Source of the DNA: Chryseobacterium indologenes
GTDB taxonomy: Bacteria > Bacteroidota > Bacteroidia > Flavobacteriales > Weeksellaceae
Assembly (NCBI GenBank): GCA_002439165.1
Contig: DJTE01000011.1
Coordinates: forward strand, 112,348 to 176,347
Length of the DNA stretch: 64,000 bases
Reading direction: 5' to 3'
The position numbers and the translations under genes were made by a program. Below the pieces are notes generated by a model. The model did no database searches, was not told the origin of the DNA, and saw only the letters and a list, made by a program, of their open reading frames with translations. This document shows, piece after piece, positions 17,727 to 25,773 of the stretch (positions are counted from its first letter, which is position 1; every line of letters starts with the position of its first letter).

Positions 17727-18588
17727 TTTTAAAGCATTGTTACTCGGTGCTTTAAGTATCATCGCTGTAAGCTGTAAAAAAGAAGATAAATCTCCGTCTT
17801 ACCATAAAGGAGACCTTACCATTCTTGCGGATGAATCCTTCAAAAGTGTTACTGAAGCACTGGCTGGGGGATATATGATCAACTATCCGGATACCCGCAT
17901 CAAAGTGGTTACCAAAAAAGAAGATCTGGGTTTTATGGACCTTCTTAATGATAAAGCCAGGATTGCTGTCATGTCCAGAGATCTTAGTCCTGAAGAAAAG
18001 AAAGCTTATGAAGAGCAGGTAGACCTGAAGTTTCTTCCCGCTAAATTTGCAGCAGATGCCGTCATTTTTGTAGTCCCTAAAGATTCCCCTAAAGAAAAGA
18101 TCTCTATGGACGAAATTAAAAACGGGCTGGAATCTGATGAAAAAAACTTTATTTTTGACGGAACCAATTCAAGTAACCTAAACTTTGTCGCTCAGAAATT
18201 AAAAAAACAGCCTAAAGACCTTAAATTTTCCATTATACCGGGGAATCAGAACATTATTGAAGAACTCGGGAAATATCCCGGAAAAATAGGCGTTATAGGA
18301 CTTAATACATTTAGCCGTCCTTATGATAAGACCTCTCAGAGGCTGAGAGAAATGGTGAAAGTGCTTCCTGTGGAAGACGGAGGAAAGCTGTATACAGCTG
18401 ATTCTGATGGAATGCGTGAAATGAAATATCCGTTCACACGTGTTCTGTATTTTTTAACCAACGAAGGAAACTTTAATATCGCCAACGGCTTTATCAGGTA
18501 TTCATGTACCCAGCTGGGACAGATGATTGTGGAAAAGGAAGGACTGCAGCCTTATAACCTTTATAAAAGAGAGGTACAAATGCGTTAA
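17716..18588 (+). CDS. PstS-like phosphate-binding lipoprotein
   Basis: A 290-residue protein starting MKNSFKALLLGALSIIAVSC, a lipoprotein signal with Cys at 20. The start overlaps the previous gene by 11 bases; a longer in-frame start at 17593 would lose the signal. The mature part has the periplasmic binding protein pattern of PstS (LTILADESFKSVTEAL, FLPAKFAADAVIFVVP, MDEIKNGLESDEKNFIFDG, IGVIGLN). No ABC permease or ATPase is nearby. It probably binds phosphate or another anion, and its location between tonB and a TPR protein suggests a link to TonB-dependent uptake. Confidence 0.85.
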   Translation: MKNSFKALLLGALSIIAVSCKKEDKSPSYHKGDLTILADESFKSVTEALAGGYMINYPDTRIKVVTKKEDLGFMDLLNDKARIAVMSRDLSPEEKKAYEEQVDLKFLPAKFAADAVIFVVPKDSPKEKISMDEIKNGLESDEKNFIFDGTNSSNLNFVAQKLKKQPKDLKFSIIPGNQNIIEELGKYPGKIGVIGLNTFSRPYDKTSQRLREMVKVLPVEDGGKLYTADSDGMREMKYPFTRVLYFLTNEGNFNIANGFIRYSCTQLGQMIVEKEGLQPYNLYKREVQMR

Positions 18589-18696
18589 AAAAATAAAAAT
18601 GATATTTTACCCTTCAGAAAAACAGTATTTTGGTCTGAAAATTGTGTAGAATATAACTCAAGTACAGAAAAATATAAAATGAAAGATATAATGATT

Positions 18697-20328
18697 ATGA
18701 ATGTAAAAAAGATTGCTTTTGGAGCAGCCGTAGTATTTTTTGCCGGTTTCACTTCTGCACAGACGCTGCAGGACGGTATTAACAGCATAGATAGTGATAA
18801 ATTTGCACAGGCTAAGACTAATTTCACAGATATGATCGCTAAAGAGCCAAGCGCTGCAAATTATTTCTATTTAGGAAATACGTATCTGAAACAGGGAGAA
18901 CCTGATTATGCCAAAGCAATCGAAAGTTTCAACAAAGGTCTGGCTGCAGACGGTAAAAGCTTTTTAAATAAAATAGGACTGGCTACCGTAAAACTGGGTA
19001 AAGGTGATAAATCTGCCATCGCTGAAATTCAGAAAATTGTAGCTGATTCTAAAGAAAAAGATCCTGAAGTACTGTTCAGAGCTGCTGAAGCGTTAACTTT
19101 ATTTGAGAAAAACAGTGCCCCGGATGCGGCAATTCAATATCTTACAAAAGCCATTGAAAAAGCTGAAAAGAAAGGAGTACCTGCTCATTTCTATTACACT
19201 CTCGGGGATGCTTACAGATTGAAAAGAATGCCTGGTGATGCAATGTCTGCCTATGATAAAGCACTTCCTTTAGCTAAAAATAAAGCGTCCGTATACACAA
19301 GAATGGCAACTTTATGGATGGCTGCACAACAGTGGCAGCAGGCTAAACAAAATATTGACAAAGCTATCAGTGTAGATGCTACTTACGCGCCGGCTTATAA
19401 AGCCCTGGCATCTTATGATATCAGATACCAGCAGAATGCAAAAGCTACCCAGGACCTTATCAACTATACAAAATATGCTGACGAAGATCCGTATACCCAG
19501 CTGGAAATTTCTAAATTATACTTCACCAACGAAGATTACGCGAACTCTAAAACGGTATTGGATAAGATCTTTGATAAAATCGATGACCCTATTAAATTTA
19601 AGCTGAGAGCATATCAGTCTTATGCAGACGGAAATTATGCGGAAGCCAAACAAAATATGGATACTTTCGTTTCTCAGGCAGAGAAAACAAGAATCCAGCC
19701 CGCAGATCAGGGACTTCAGGGACTTATCGCAGCAGGTTTAGCTAAAACAGAAACCGATGCAGCCAAGAAAACTGCTTTAATGAACGAAGCACAGCAGAAA
19801 ATTGCTATTGCTAAAGGAGCGAAAGATGAAACAATGAAGTGGGATGTGGAAATGGCGAATATTGCCGGTGGAGGAGCTTCCCAGGCTGAAGCGGATAAAG
19901 GCCCTACTACTCCTGAAATTGAAGCGCTTAAGAAAAAAGTGATCGAAAATTCACAGGATTCCGATTCATTATTTAAATTAGCGACTGCTTATCAGGATGT
20001 TAAAAACTGGAACGGGGCTGTTCTTACATGGCAGAAAATGATTGCTCTTCTTCCTGAATGGGCTCCGGCTTATTACAGTCAGGGATATTCTTATCAGCAG
20101 GCAGGAAACAACGACGCAGCAAAGCTGGCTTATGAAAAGTTCATCAGTATAGTGAAGCCGGCAGATAGAGAAGCCAACAAGCAGACGCTTGCCTATGCCT
20201 ATTTTGCCGTAGCTTATATGGTGAAAGATTCTGATGTGGCAAAAGCAAAAGATTATGTTGCCAAGTCTTTACAGCTTGATCCGAGTTATCAGGATGCAGT
20301 AAAACTAAATGCAGAAATCAATAAGTAA
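18697..20328 (+). CDS. Exported tetratricopeptide-repeat protein
   Basis: A 543-residue protein starting MNVKKIAFGAAVVFFAGFTSAQ, a clear Sec signal peptide; an ATG at 18679 would add six residues. About ten TPR-like helix pairs fill the rest, for example AAVFYLG-type units at YFYLGNTYLKQGEPDYAKAI and at YYSQGYSYQQAGNNDAAKLA. It has no enzyme domain and is likely a periplasmic scaffold. It follows the PstS-like gene by about 100 bases on the same strand and ends at a terminator. The order tonB, PstS-like, TPR suggests a functional group. Confidence 0.88.
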   Translation: MNVKKIAFGAAVVFFAGFTSAQTLQDGINSIDSDKFAQAKTNFTDMIAKEPSAANYFYLGNTYLKQGEPDYAKAIESFNKGLAADGKSFLNKIGLATVKLGKGDKSAIAEIQKIVADSKEKDPEVLFRAAEALTLFEKNSAPDAAIQYLTKAIEKAEKKGVPAHFYYTLGDAYRLKRMPGDAMSAYDKALPLAKNKASVYTRMATLWMAAQQWQQAKQNIDKAISVDATYAPAYKALASYDIRYQQNAKATQDLINYTKYADEDPYTQLEISKLYFTNEDYANSKTVLDKIFDKIDDPIKFKLRAYQSYADGNYAEAKQNMDTFVSQAEKTRIQPADQGLQGLIAAGLAKTETDAAKKTALMNEAQQKIAIAKGAKDETMKWDVEMANIAGGGASQAEADKGPTTPEIEALKKKVIENSQDSDSLFKLATAYQDVKNWNGAVLTWQKMIALLPEWAPAYYSQGYSYQQAGNNDAAKLAYEKFISIVKPADREANKQTLAYAYFAVAYMVKDSDVAKAKDYVAKSLQLDPSYQDAVKLNAEINK

Positions 20329-20352
20329 TTTAAAATTTAAATTATAGATATT

Positions 20353-20388
20353 AAAACTTCCCATTCCTAATGTTTGGGAAGTTTTTAT
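20353..20388 (+). terminator. Terminator after the TPR gene
   Basis: AAAACTTCCCA pairs with TTGGGAAGTTTT across a ten-base loop, followed by a T-rich stretch. Confidence 0.8.
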
Positions 20389-20397
20389 TTTAAAGCT

Positions 20398-20405
20398 TAT
20401 CTTTG
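20398..20405 (+). promoter_or_regulatory. -7 box of bshB1
   Basis: TATCTTTG matches TAnnTTTG and ends five bases before the ATG at 20411, so the mRNA should have almost no leader. Confidence 0.6.
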
Positions 20406-20410
20406 AAAGT

Positions 20411-21130
20411 ATGAAAACAGATATACTTGCTTTTGGAGCACATCCTGATGATGTGGAACTGGGATGCGGCGGTACTATTGCCAAAATGATTTCGGAAGGA
20501 AAAACATGCGTAATCGTAGATCTTACCAAAGGAGAACTCGGAACAAGAGGAACCGATGAAACAAGAAAAGAGGAAGCCACAGAAGCGGCCAAAATATTGG
20601 GCGTCTCTGCAAGGGAGAATCTTGGAATGAAGGACGGCTTTTTGACCAACTCTGAGGAATATCAGATGAAGATCGTAAAAATGATCCGCAGATACAGGCC
20701 GGAAATCGTCTTGGCCAATGCAATTGATGACAGACATCCGGACCATGCAAAAGGAGCGAAATTAGTGTCGGATGCGTGCTTTTTATCCGGACTGAGAAAA
20801 ATTGAAACTGTAATGGACGGAGAAAACCAGGAAGTCTGGAGACCCAAGCATATTTTTCATTACATTCAGTGGAAAGATATAAAGCCGGAGTTCGTTATCG
20901 ACATCTCCGAACATCTGGATAAAAAAATTGCAGCCTGTATGGCTTTCAAAACCCAGTTTTATGATCCTGCTTCTAAAGAACCTGTTACTCCAATTGCCAC
21001 AAAAGACTTTTTTGAGAGTCTGACTTACCGTGCCCAGGATTTGGGACGATTATCCGGAGTTGCTTATGCTGAGGGCTTTACGACAGAAAAATTAATTGCT
21101 TTGAAAAATTTTGATGGAATTGTTTTGTAA
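20411..21130 (+). CDS. bshB1: Bacillithiol biosynthesis deacetylase BshB1
   Basis: A 239-residue LmbE/PIG-L family deacetylase. The zinc motif AHPDDVELGCGGT is at residues 10-22 and the second metal motif DDRHPDHAKGA is near 107-117. DLTKGELGTRGTDETR near 38-53 is characteristic of BshB1. The enzyme removes the acetyl group from N-acetylglucosaminyl-malate in bacillithiol synthesis, the main low-molecular thiol of many flavobacteria. It is a single gene between a terminator and tRNA-His. The -33 TTG of the tRNA promoter lies in its final codons. Confidence 0.95.
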   Translation: MKTDILAFGAHPDDVELGCGGTIAKMISEGKTCVIVDLTKGELGTRGTDETRKEEATEAAKILGVSARENLGMKDGFLTNSEEYQMKIVKMIRRYRPEIVLANAIDDRHPDHAKGAKLVSDACFLSGLRKIETVMDGENQEVWRPKHIFHYIQWKDIKPEFVIDISEHLDKKIAACMAFKTQFYDPASKEPVTPIATKDFFESLTYRAQDLGRLSGVAYAEGFTTEKLIALKNFDGIVL

Positions 21131-21153
21131 TTAAAAAATCTTTCCTATATTTG
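21125..21153 (+). promoter_or_regulatory. Complete promoter of tRNA-His
   Basis: TTG at 21125-21127, an 18-base spacer and TATATTTG at 21146-21153 form the full Bacteroidota consensus. The transcript would start about ten bases before the tRNA. Confidence 0.75.
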
Positions 21154-21165
21154 CACTCACAAAAC

Positions 21166-21240
<75 letters not shown>

Positions 21241-21244
21241 CAAG

Positions 21245-21274
21245 AAAAGTACACTTTTAGAGTGTACTTTTTTT
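21245..21274 (+). terminator. Terminator of tRNA-His, GTACAC family
   Basis: AAAAGTACACT pairs perfectly with AGTGTACTTTT around a five-base loop and runs into T7. Three related hairpins occur at 24112, 25536 and 33471. Confidence 0.85.
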
Positions 21275-21275
21275 A

Positions 21276-21769
21276 TTTCTATATGCTCGCCAAAACTATT
21301 TTACGGTGTTGATTATTTGTTTGGTAATCCATAAGAAAAGCATATTTTTGCAGCCGTCATAGATTATTATGATAACCGTTGTCTCTAAAAACTAAAACCT
21401 GAATTTGAAAACCATGATACCATGAAACTACCACCTGAATTTTATTCTGTTAATTTATCAGTACTTATTGTTCCTGCAATTTAGAATCAAAACATTCCTC
21501 AGAAAAGATACAAGCTGTATAATCATTTTATTTATTTCAGTAATCACCTATAAAATGTCTGTGCTAAAGTAGCCGCAGGTGTTCTGTCGGTAATGATACA
21601 GTATGCCGTTTAAAAAGACATTTGCCAGTCAAAGTGTGATAAAGCCTGTATTTTTTCGTGAATTAATTTGATTTTGGAAAGCCTGCATTTCATATGGAGT
21701 TCAGAAACCATTCAAACGAAGCGGAACCGAAAAGCTAAACGAGTAGGAGAAATATTACGAAACTTAAAC
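21276..21769. other. Long intergenic region before the RCC1 gene
   Basis: Nearly 500 bases without a convincing gene. It holds a complete promoter at 21321-21350 and a 20-codon frame at 21423 too short to support. It may be a long leader of the RCC1 gene or the remains of a lost gene. Confidence 0.4.
21321..21350 (+). promoter_or_regulatory. Promoter with long downstream leader
   Basis: TTG at 21321-21323, a 19-base spacer and TATTTTTG at 21343-21350 fit the full consensus. The next good start codon is 430 bases away, so it drives either a long leader of the RCC1 gene or a non-coding RNA. Confidence 0.5.
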
Positions 21770-21787
21770 ATGAAGAGATTTAAAACC

Positions 21788-24031
21788 ATGAAAAAACTCT
21801 ACTTTTTATTTTTAATCCTCAGTTCAATTTCTGCATTTGCACAAACGTATAGTTATACAACATACAATACTTCCAATTCAGAAATAGGAAGCAACTATAT
21901 TGCGGATATTGAAACCGATGCCAATGGTTTATTATGGCTGGCGACTTCTAACGGGATTTCAACTTTTAACGGAACGGCTTTTACCAATTATAATACGGCG
22001 AATTCCGGTATTGCATCCAATTCAATTATAAAAATTCAAATTGACGGTTTAGGCAGAAAATGGATTGCTTCTCAACTCAATGGGATTATTTTGTATAACG
22101 GTACAACCTGGACGAATTATACAACTTCCAATTCAGGCTTACCGGCTAATGCAATCAATGATATAGCGGTTGACGGGCAGAATAACCTTTGGATTGCAAC
22201 AGATTCAGGACTTACAAAATTCAACGGGACTGCCTGGACTACTTATACTTCTGTAAACAACCTGAATTCTGTGGCAACTGACAGTAATAATGGCGTTTGG
22301 GTTACCAATGGAGGGGTATTGTATAAATTCAACGGAACTGATTTTGATTTTGTAGCTCAGGGAACCGAACGTATATTAAGAATTGCCAACAATACAGTGT
22401 ATCTGAAAGGTTCTGATAGCTTAATTACCTTAACAACAAGCGGAACTAACCTTACATTTATCTATCAAAGCACTTCCTGCCTTGCAGGATACAACCCGAA
22501 GGCTTTGGATCTTGACACTAACAACAAGGTATGGATTGGCTTTAACGGAGCAGGTTTACAAAACTTTACTAATTGCACGACCTATACCAGAGAAAATACA
22601 AATTCAGGTTTGCCGGATGACTATTTCAGTGCAGTTAAGACAGTATCTTCAGGGACTATCTGGCTGGGAACATTGCAGCTTGGTTTGACGAAAATGACGC
22701 CAGGTGATGTTCAAAACGGCTGTTTTCAAAAAATAAGCGCGGGTAGCTTACATAGTGTAGCTATAAAAACTGACGGAACATTATGGGCCTGGGGAAATAA
22801 TTACTCAGGACAATTAGGAAATGGTACCACAGCTAATTCATCAATCCCGAAACAAATAGGGACAGGTAATAACTGGAAAGCGATAGCCGGTGGAAGCAAT
22901 CACACAATTGCTCAAAAAACAGACGGAACACTGTGGGCATGGGGAGCAAATTCAGGCCAGTTGGGAAATGGTACAAATACAGATCAGCATACACCGGTTC
23001 AGGTGGGAAGTGCTAATGATAATGATTGGAAAACCTTTGACAGTGGAATGTATCATACCGTTGCTATAAAAAATAACGGTACATTGTGGGCCTGGGGGCT
23101 TAATCCGTATGGACAGTTAGGTACGGGCAACACTACAACCAGTTTGGTACCCGTTCAAATAGGAACTGCCAATAACTGGTTAGCTGTTCAGTGCGGACAG
23201 GACTTTACCGTTGCCTTGAAAACAGACGGAACACTTTGGGCCTGGGGAAGCAATACTTACGGTACTGTTGGAGATGCCTCCAATACCAATAGATTAGTAC
23301 CGACTCAAATTGGAACCGCCAACAATTGGCAGAGTCTTGGTGTAGGAGCACTTCATGTTGCAGCATTAAAGACAGACGGAACACTTTGGGCATGGGGATA
23401 TAATGCGAATGGACAGCTCGGGGACGGAACAACCACAGATAAGAATATTCCAACACAAATCGGAACCGCTGCTGACTGGCAGAATATTGCATCCGGAGGA
23501 AATCACACCCTTGCAATAAAATCCAACGGAACACTCTGGGCCTGGGGAAGGAATCAATATGGTCAGTTAGGAAACGGACTTACTGCAAATAGTAACGTTC
23601 CTGTACAGATAGGCAGTCTTACAACCTGGAAAACCATTGCCGGTGGAATATCACATACTTTTGCCTTAAAAAGCGACGGGACTGTCAGTACATGGGGATT
23701 AAATCTTTATGGTCAATTAGGTGACGGCTCTAATGTTGATAAAAAAATACCAACAGCTCTTGCCTGTCCGACTTTAGGTGTTGATGATTTTACCATATCA
23801 AAGAATACCATAAAAGCTTATCCGAATCCTGTTCATGACAAGCTGATTATTTCGTTTGATCAGAAGATTTCCTTTGTATCGGTTTATAATGTATTGGGGC
23901 AGGAAGTATTGAATAAAGAGGTGAATGCCAACGAAGGCACAATAGATTTTTCCGGTTTAGCACCAGGAGTTTATTGGGTTAAAGTAAATTCAAATGATAA
24001 TACGAAGGCATTAAAAATCATTAAAAAATAA
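21788..24031 (+). CDS. Secreted RCC1-repeat protein with propeller repeats and type IX sorting domain
   Basis: A 747-residue protein from ATG 21788, chosen because MKKLYFLFLILSSISAFAQ is a clean signal peptide; ATG 21770 would add six residues. Residues about 25-310 contain repeats of the two-component regulator propeller type (DANGLLWLATSNGIS, DGLGRKWIASQLNGI). Residues about 320-655 hold seven RCC1-type repeats, each with DGTLWAWG and YGQLGNG-like motifs, forming a second propeller. The last 75 residues (AYPNPVHDKLIISF ... GVYWVKVNSNDNTKALKIIKK) are a type A sorting domain for type IX secretion. It is likely a surface or secreted binding protein; ligand unknown. Confidence 0.92.
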   Translation: MKKLYFLFLILSSISAFAQTYSYTTYNTSNSEIGSNYIADIETDANGLLWLATSNGISTFNGTAFTNYNTANSGIASNSIIKIQIDGLGRKWIASQLNGIILYNGTTWTNYTTSNSGLPANAINDIAVDGQNNLWIATDSGLTKFNGTAWTTYTSVNNLNSVATDSNNGVWVTNGGVLYKFNGTDFDFVAQGTERILRIANNTVYLKGSDSLITLTTSGTNLTFIYQSTSCLAGYNPKALDLDTNNKVWIGFNGAGLQNFTNCTTYTRENTNSGLPDDYFSAVKTVSSGTIWLGTLQLGLTKMTPGDVQNGCFQKISAGSLHSVAIKTDGTLWAWGNNYSGQLGNGTTANSSIPKQIGTGNNWKAIAGGSNHTIAQKTDGTLWAWGANSGQLGNGTNTDQHTPVQVGSANDNDWKTFDSGMYHTVAIKNNGTLWAWGLNPYGQLGTGNTTTSLVPVQIGTANNWLAVQCGQDFTVALKTDGTLWAWGSNTYGTVGDASNTNRLVPTQIGTANNWQSLGVGALHVAALKTDGTLWAWGYNANGQLGDGTTTDKNIPTQIGTAADWQNIASGGNHTLAIKSNGTLWAWGRNQYGQLGNGLTANSNVPVQIGSLTTWKTIAGGISHTFALKSDGTVSTWGLNLYGQLGDGSNVDKKIPTALACPTLGVDDFTISKNTIKAYPNPVHDKLIISFDQKISFVSVYNVLGQEVLNKEVNANEGTIDFSGLAPGVYWVKVNSNDNTKALKIIKK

Positions 24032-24111
24032 CTGAAGATATTCATAACAAAAAATTAGGTCGGTGAATCATCAGGCTGATGCGACCAGATTTTTGAATGT
24101 GATTTACCTGG

Positions 24112-24140
24112 AAAAGTACACCGTAAAAAGTGTACTTTTC
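24112..24140 (+). terminator. Terminator, GTACAC family
   Basis: AAAAGTACAC pairs with GTGTACTTTT around eight bases, about 80 bases after the RCC1 gene. A second hairpin, GGTCG...CGACC with inner CATCA/TGATG, lies just before at 24059-24086. Confidence 0.7.
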
Positions 24141-24259
24141 TTGTTTTTATACCTTGCTTCTCCGAAAAGGAAATTGTGTTTTTGATCCTGTTTGTAAATA
24201 TTAATTGTGTTTATTAATCTTATTCTAGAATATATATGAAAATTATTTATAAAAAACAT

Positions 24260-24267
24260 TATATTTG
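24260..24267 (+). promoter_or_regulatory. -7 box ahead of a response-regulator-like remnant
   Basis: TATATTTG matches TAnnTTTG and lies 17 bases before the ATG at 24285. Confidence 0.45.
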
Positions 24268-24284
24268 TGAAAACTAATTACACT

Positions 24285-24500
24285 ATGCTAAGGATTGTTA
24301 ATATTGATGACCATCAGGAAATCAGAAAAAATATACTCAGTTTCATTCCATCCGGATTCATTATTTCTAACTGCTTAAAGGAATGTGAAAACCTTTAATG
24401 CCATTTAATTTTCTGGAATAATACTTCATTACTTATCAATATCACCTATTTTGACCTTACATCAGAACAGGCGGGTAAGTCTTTAAACAGATTTATATAA
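24285..24500 (+). pseudogene. Probable remnant of a response regulator
   Basis: ATG 24285 opens a 37-codon frame starting MLRIVNIDDHQEIRKNI, which looks like the first strand and acidic pocket (DD) of a response-regulator receiver domain. After the TAA at 24396 the same frame stays open for 33 more codons to a second stop near 24500, as expected for a decayed gene. A good -7 box precedes it. The remaining similarity is weak, so the family is a guess based on the IDDHQ motif. Confidence 0.35.
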
Positions 24501-24641
24501 AATTCCAACGAATTTATTCGTGGCTTCAACAGATATTCATTTGTCAGAATTATTATCTGGCTTTCATTTATTATTGCATCATAATTCAAAAGAAAACACA
24601 TGCATATAAAACTAATAATATTAATTAAAATCAATAAACTC

Positions 24642-25379
24642 ATGAGAAAACAATCAATTTTTTTAATTCCGGTTCTTGCCCTGATGCTTCTTTTTACATC
24701 TTGTGGAAAAGAGAGTACTCCGGTAGAAATAGGTAAAGAATTCAAAATAGAGCAAAACCCTATCACTATTGTAAAACTGGAGGAAGGAAAAGTACTGCGT
24801 TCATCAAAAGAAGAAAAGGTACAGATAGCACCAAAAGGGAAGAAATATATCTATCTGGAGGTGAAAAATCCAAAAAGTGAAATGATCTTTCTGAAAGCTT
24901 TTAATAAAGAAAAAGAGCTGAAATCAGAGGACGATCTTCAGTATTTTTCCCATGATGTGGAAACCGGATTTGAAGATGCTTATTATCTTGTAGATGAAAA
25001 TACCAGCATTGACAAAATTGTGATCACTACACCTTCTGAGACTGAATATGTCGTTATGAATCCAGCGGTAACAAAAAGTAAGCTTTCTATTCCTGAAGAT
25101 GTTCAGAAGATCATAGATTCTTATAGTGGAGAAAAAGCAATCGGGCTAATGGATGGGTTTGCTCCTTATGTTAAAGATGGAAAAAATGTGTACGATGTTG
25201 CAAAGCAGGAAGGCCACGTGATTGCAAGTAACATGATGAGTAATAACGCTGAAGTTGATTACTTTACAGAGGATGGAAAGAAATATATTTTCAATGTGAA
25301 AAATATTTTTGGTACAAATGCAAAAGTAACCACCTATTGGGACAACGGTAAAATAACAAGTATAGAAGTTGTAGAATAA
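24642..25379 (+). CDS. Lipoprotein, function unknown
   Basis: A 245-residue protein from ATG 24642, chosen because MRKQSIFLIPVLALMLLFTSC is a lipoprotein signal with Cys at 21; the longer start at 24600 adds 14 non-signal residues. The mature part is rich in charged residues and alternating strands (KKYIYLEVKNPKSEMIFLKAF), suggesting a beta-sandwich. The C-terminal YFTEDGKKYIFNVKNIF and TTYWDNGKITSIEV also look like a small beta domain. No known family was recognised. It ends before a terminator of the GTACAC family. Confidence 0.75.
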   Translation: MRKQSIFLIPVLALMLLFTSCGKESTPVEIGKEFKIEQNPITIVKLEEGKVLRSSKEEKVQIAPKGKKYIYLEVKNPKSEMIFLKAFNKEKELKSEDDLQYFSHDVETGFEDAYYLVDENTSIDKIVITTPSETEYVVMNPAVTKSKLSIPEDVQKIIDSYSGEKAIGLMDGFAPYVKDGKNVYDVAKQEGHVIASNMMSNNAEVDYFTEDGKKYIFNVKNIFGTNAKVTTYWDNGKITSIEVVE

Positions 25380-25535
25380 TAATTTTATAAAATCTGAAAA
25401 GATCGGTATAGACAGGTTATTATGGTTGGGATTAAACGCAGCCTCAGCAGGCCTCCTGCCCGTAAACAGGATATCGTTATAAAAAATATCCGCAAAACAA
25501 TATGAAGTTTCGGTATCTTACCTGACGGCCATCTG

Positions 25536-25567
25536 AAAAAGTACACTATAAAAAAGTGTACTTTTTT
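25536..25567 (+). terminator. Terminator, GTACAC family
   Basis: AAAAAGTACAC pairs with GTGTACTTTTT around nine bases, followed by T. It lies 157 bases after the lipoprotein gene. Confidence 0.7.
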
Positions 25568-25733
25568 ATTTATACTGCCTTGTCCTGAAAAAGCAGAGAA
25601 CTGAATAAAAAAGCCTCCTGATCTGAATGCCTGCCATTAAAAAAGGTACAGGTTTCAACCCTTATGGTACCGGAATTGTCTCTGCAGTCAACAGTTCCTC
25701 CTGATATTTTTATTCCGTTTGGACCGAATTAAG

Positions 25734-25741
25734 TATATTTG
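25734..25741 (+). promoter_or_regulatory. -7 box of the acyltransferase/SGNH gene
   Basis: TATATTTG matches TAnnTTTG and lies 32 bases before the ATG at 25774. Confidence 0.5.
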
Positions 25742-25773
25742 ATGGTTAGTCAATATTTCTTTTAAAACTGATC

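Larger units (their letters stand above)
25380..25773. other. Intergenic region between lipoprotein and acyltransferase genes
   Basis: No gene is supported. It contains the terminator at 25536 and the -7 box at 25734. The rest looks like ordinary non-coding sequence. Confidence 0.4.

Noticed and set aside
18600..18660. Promoter with TATTTTGG ahead of the TPR gene
   Set aside because: It lacks one T of TAnnTTTG; read-through from the PstS-like gene is as likely.
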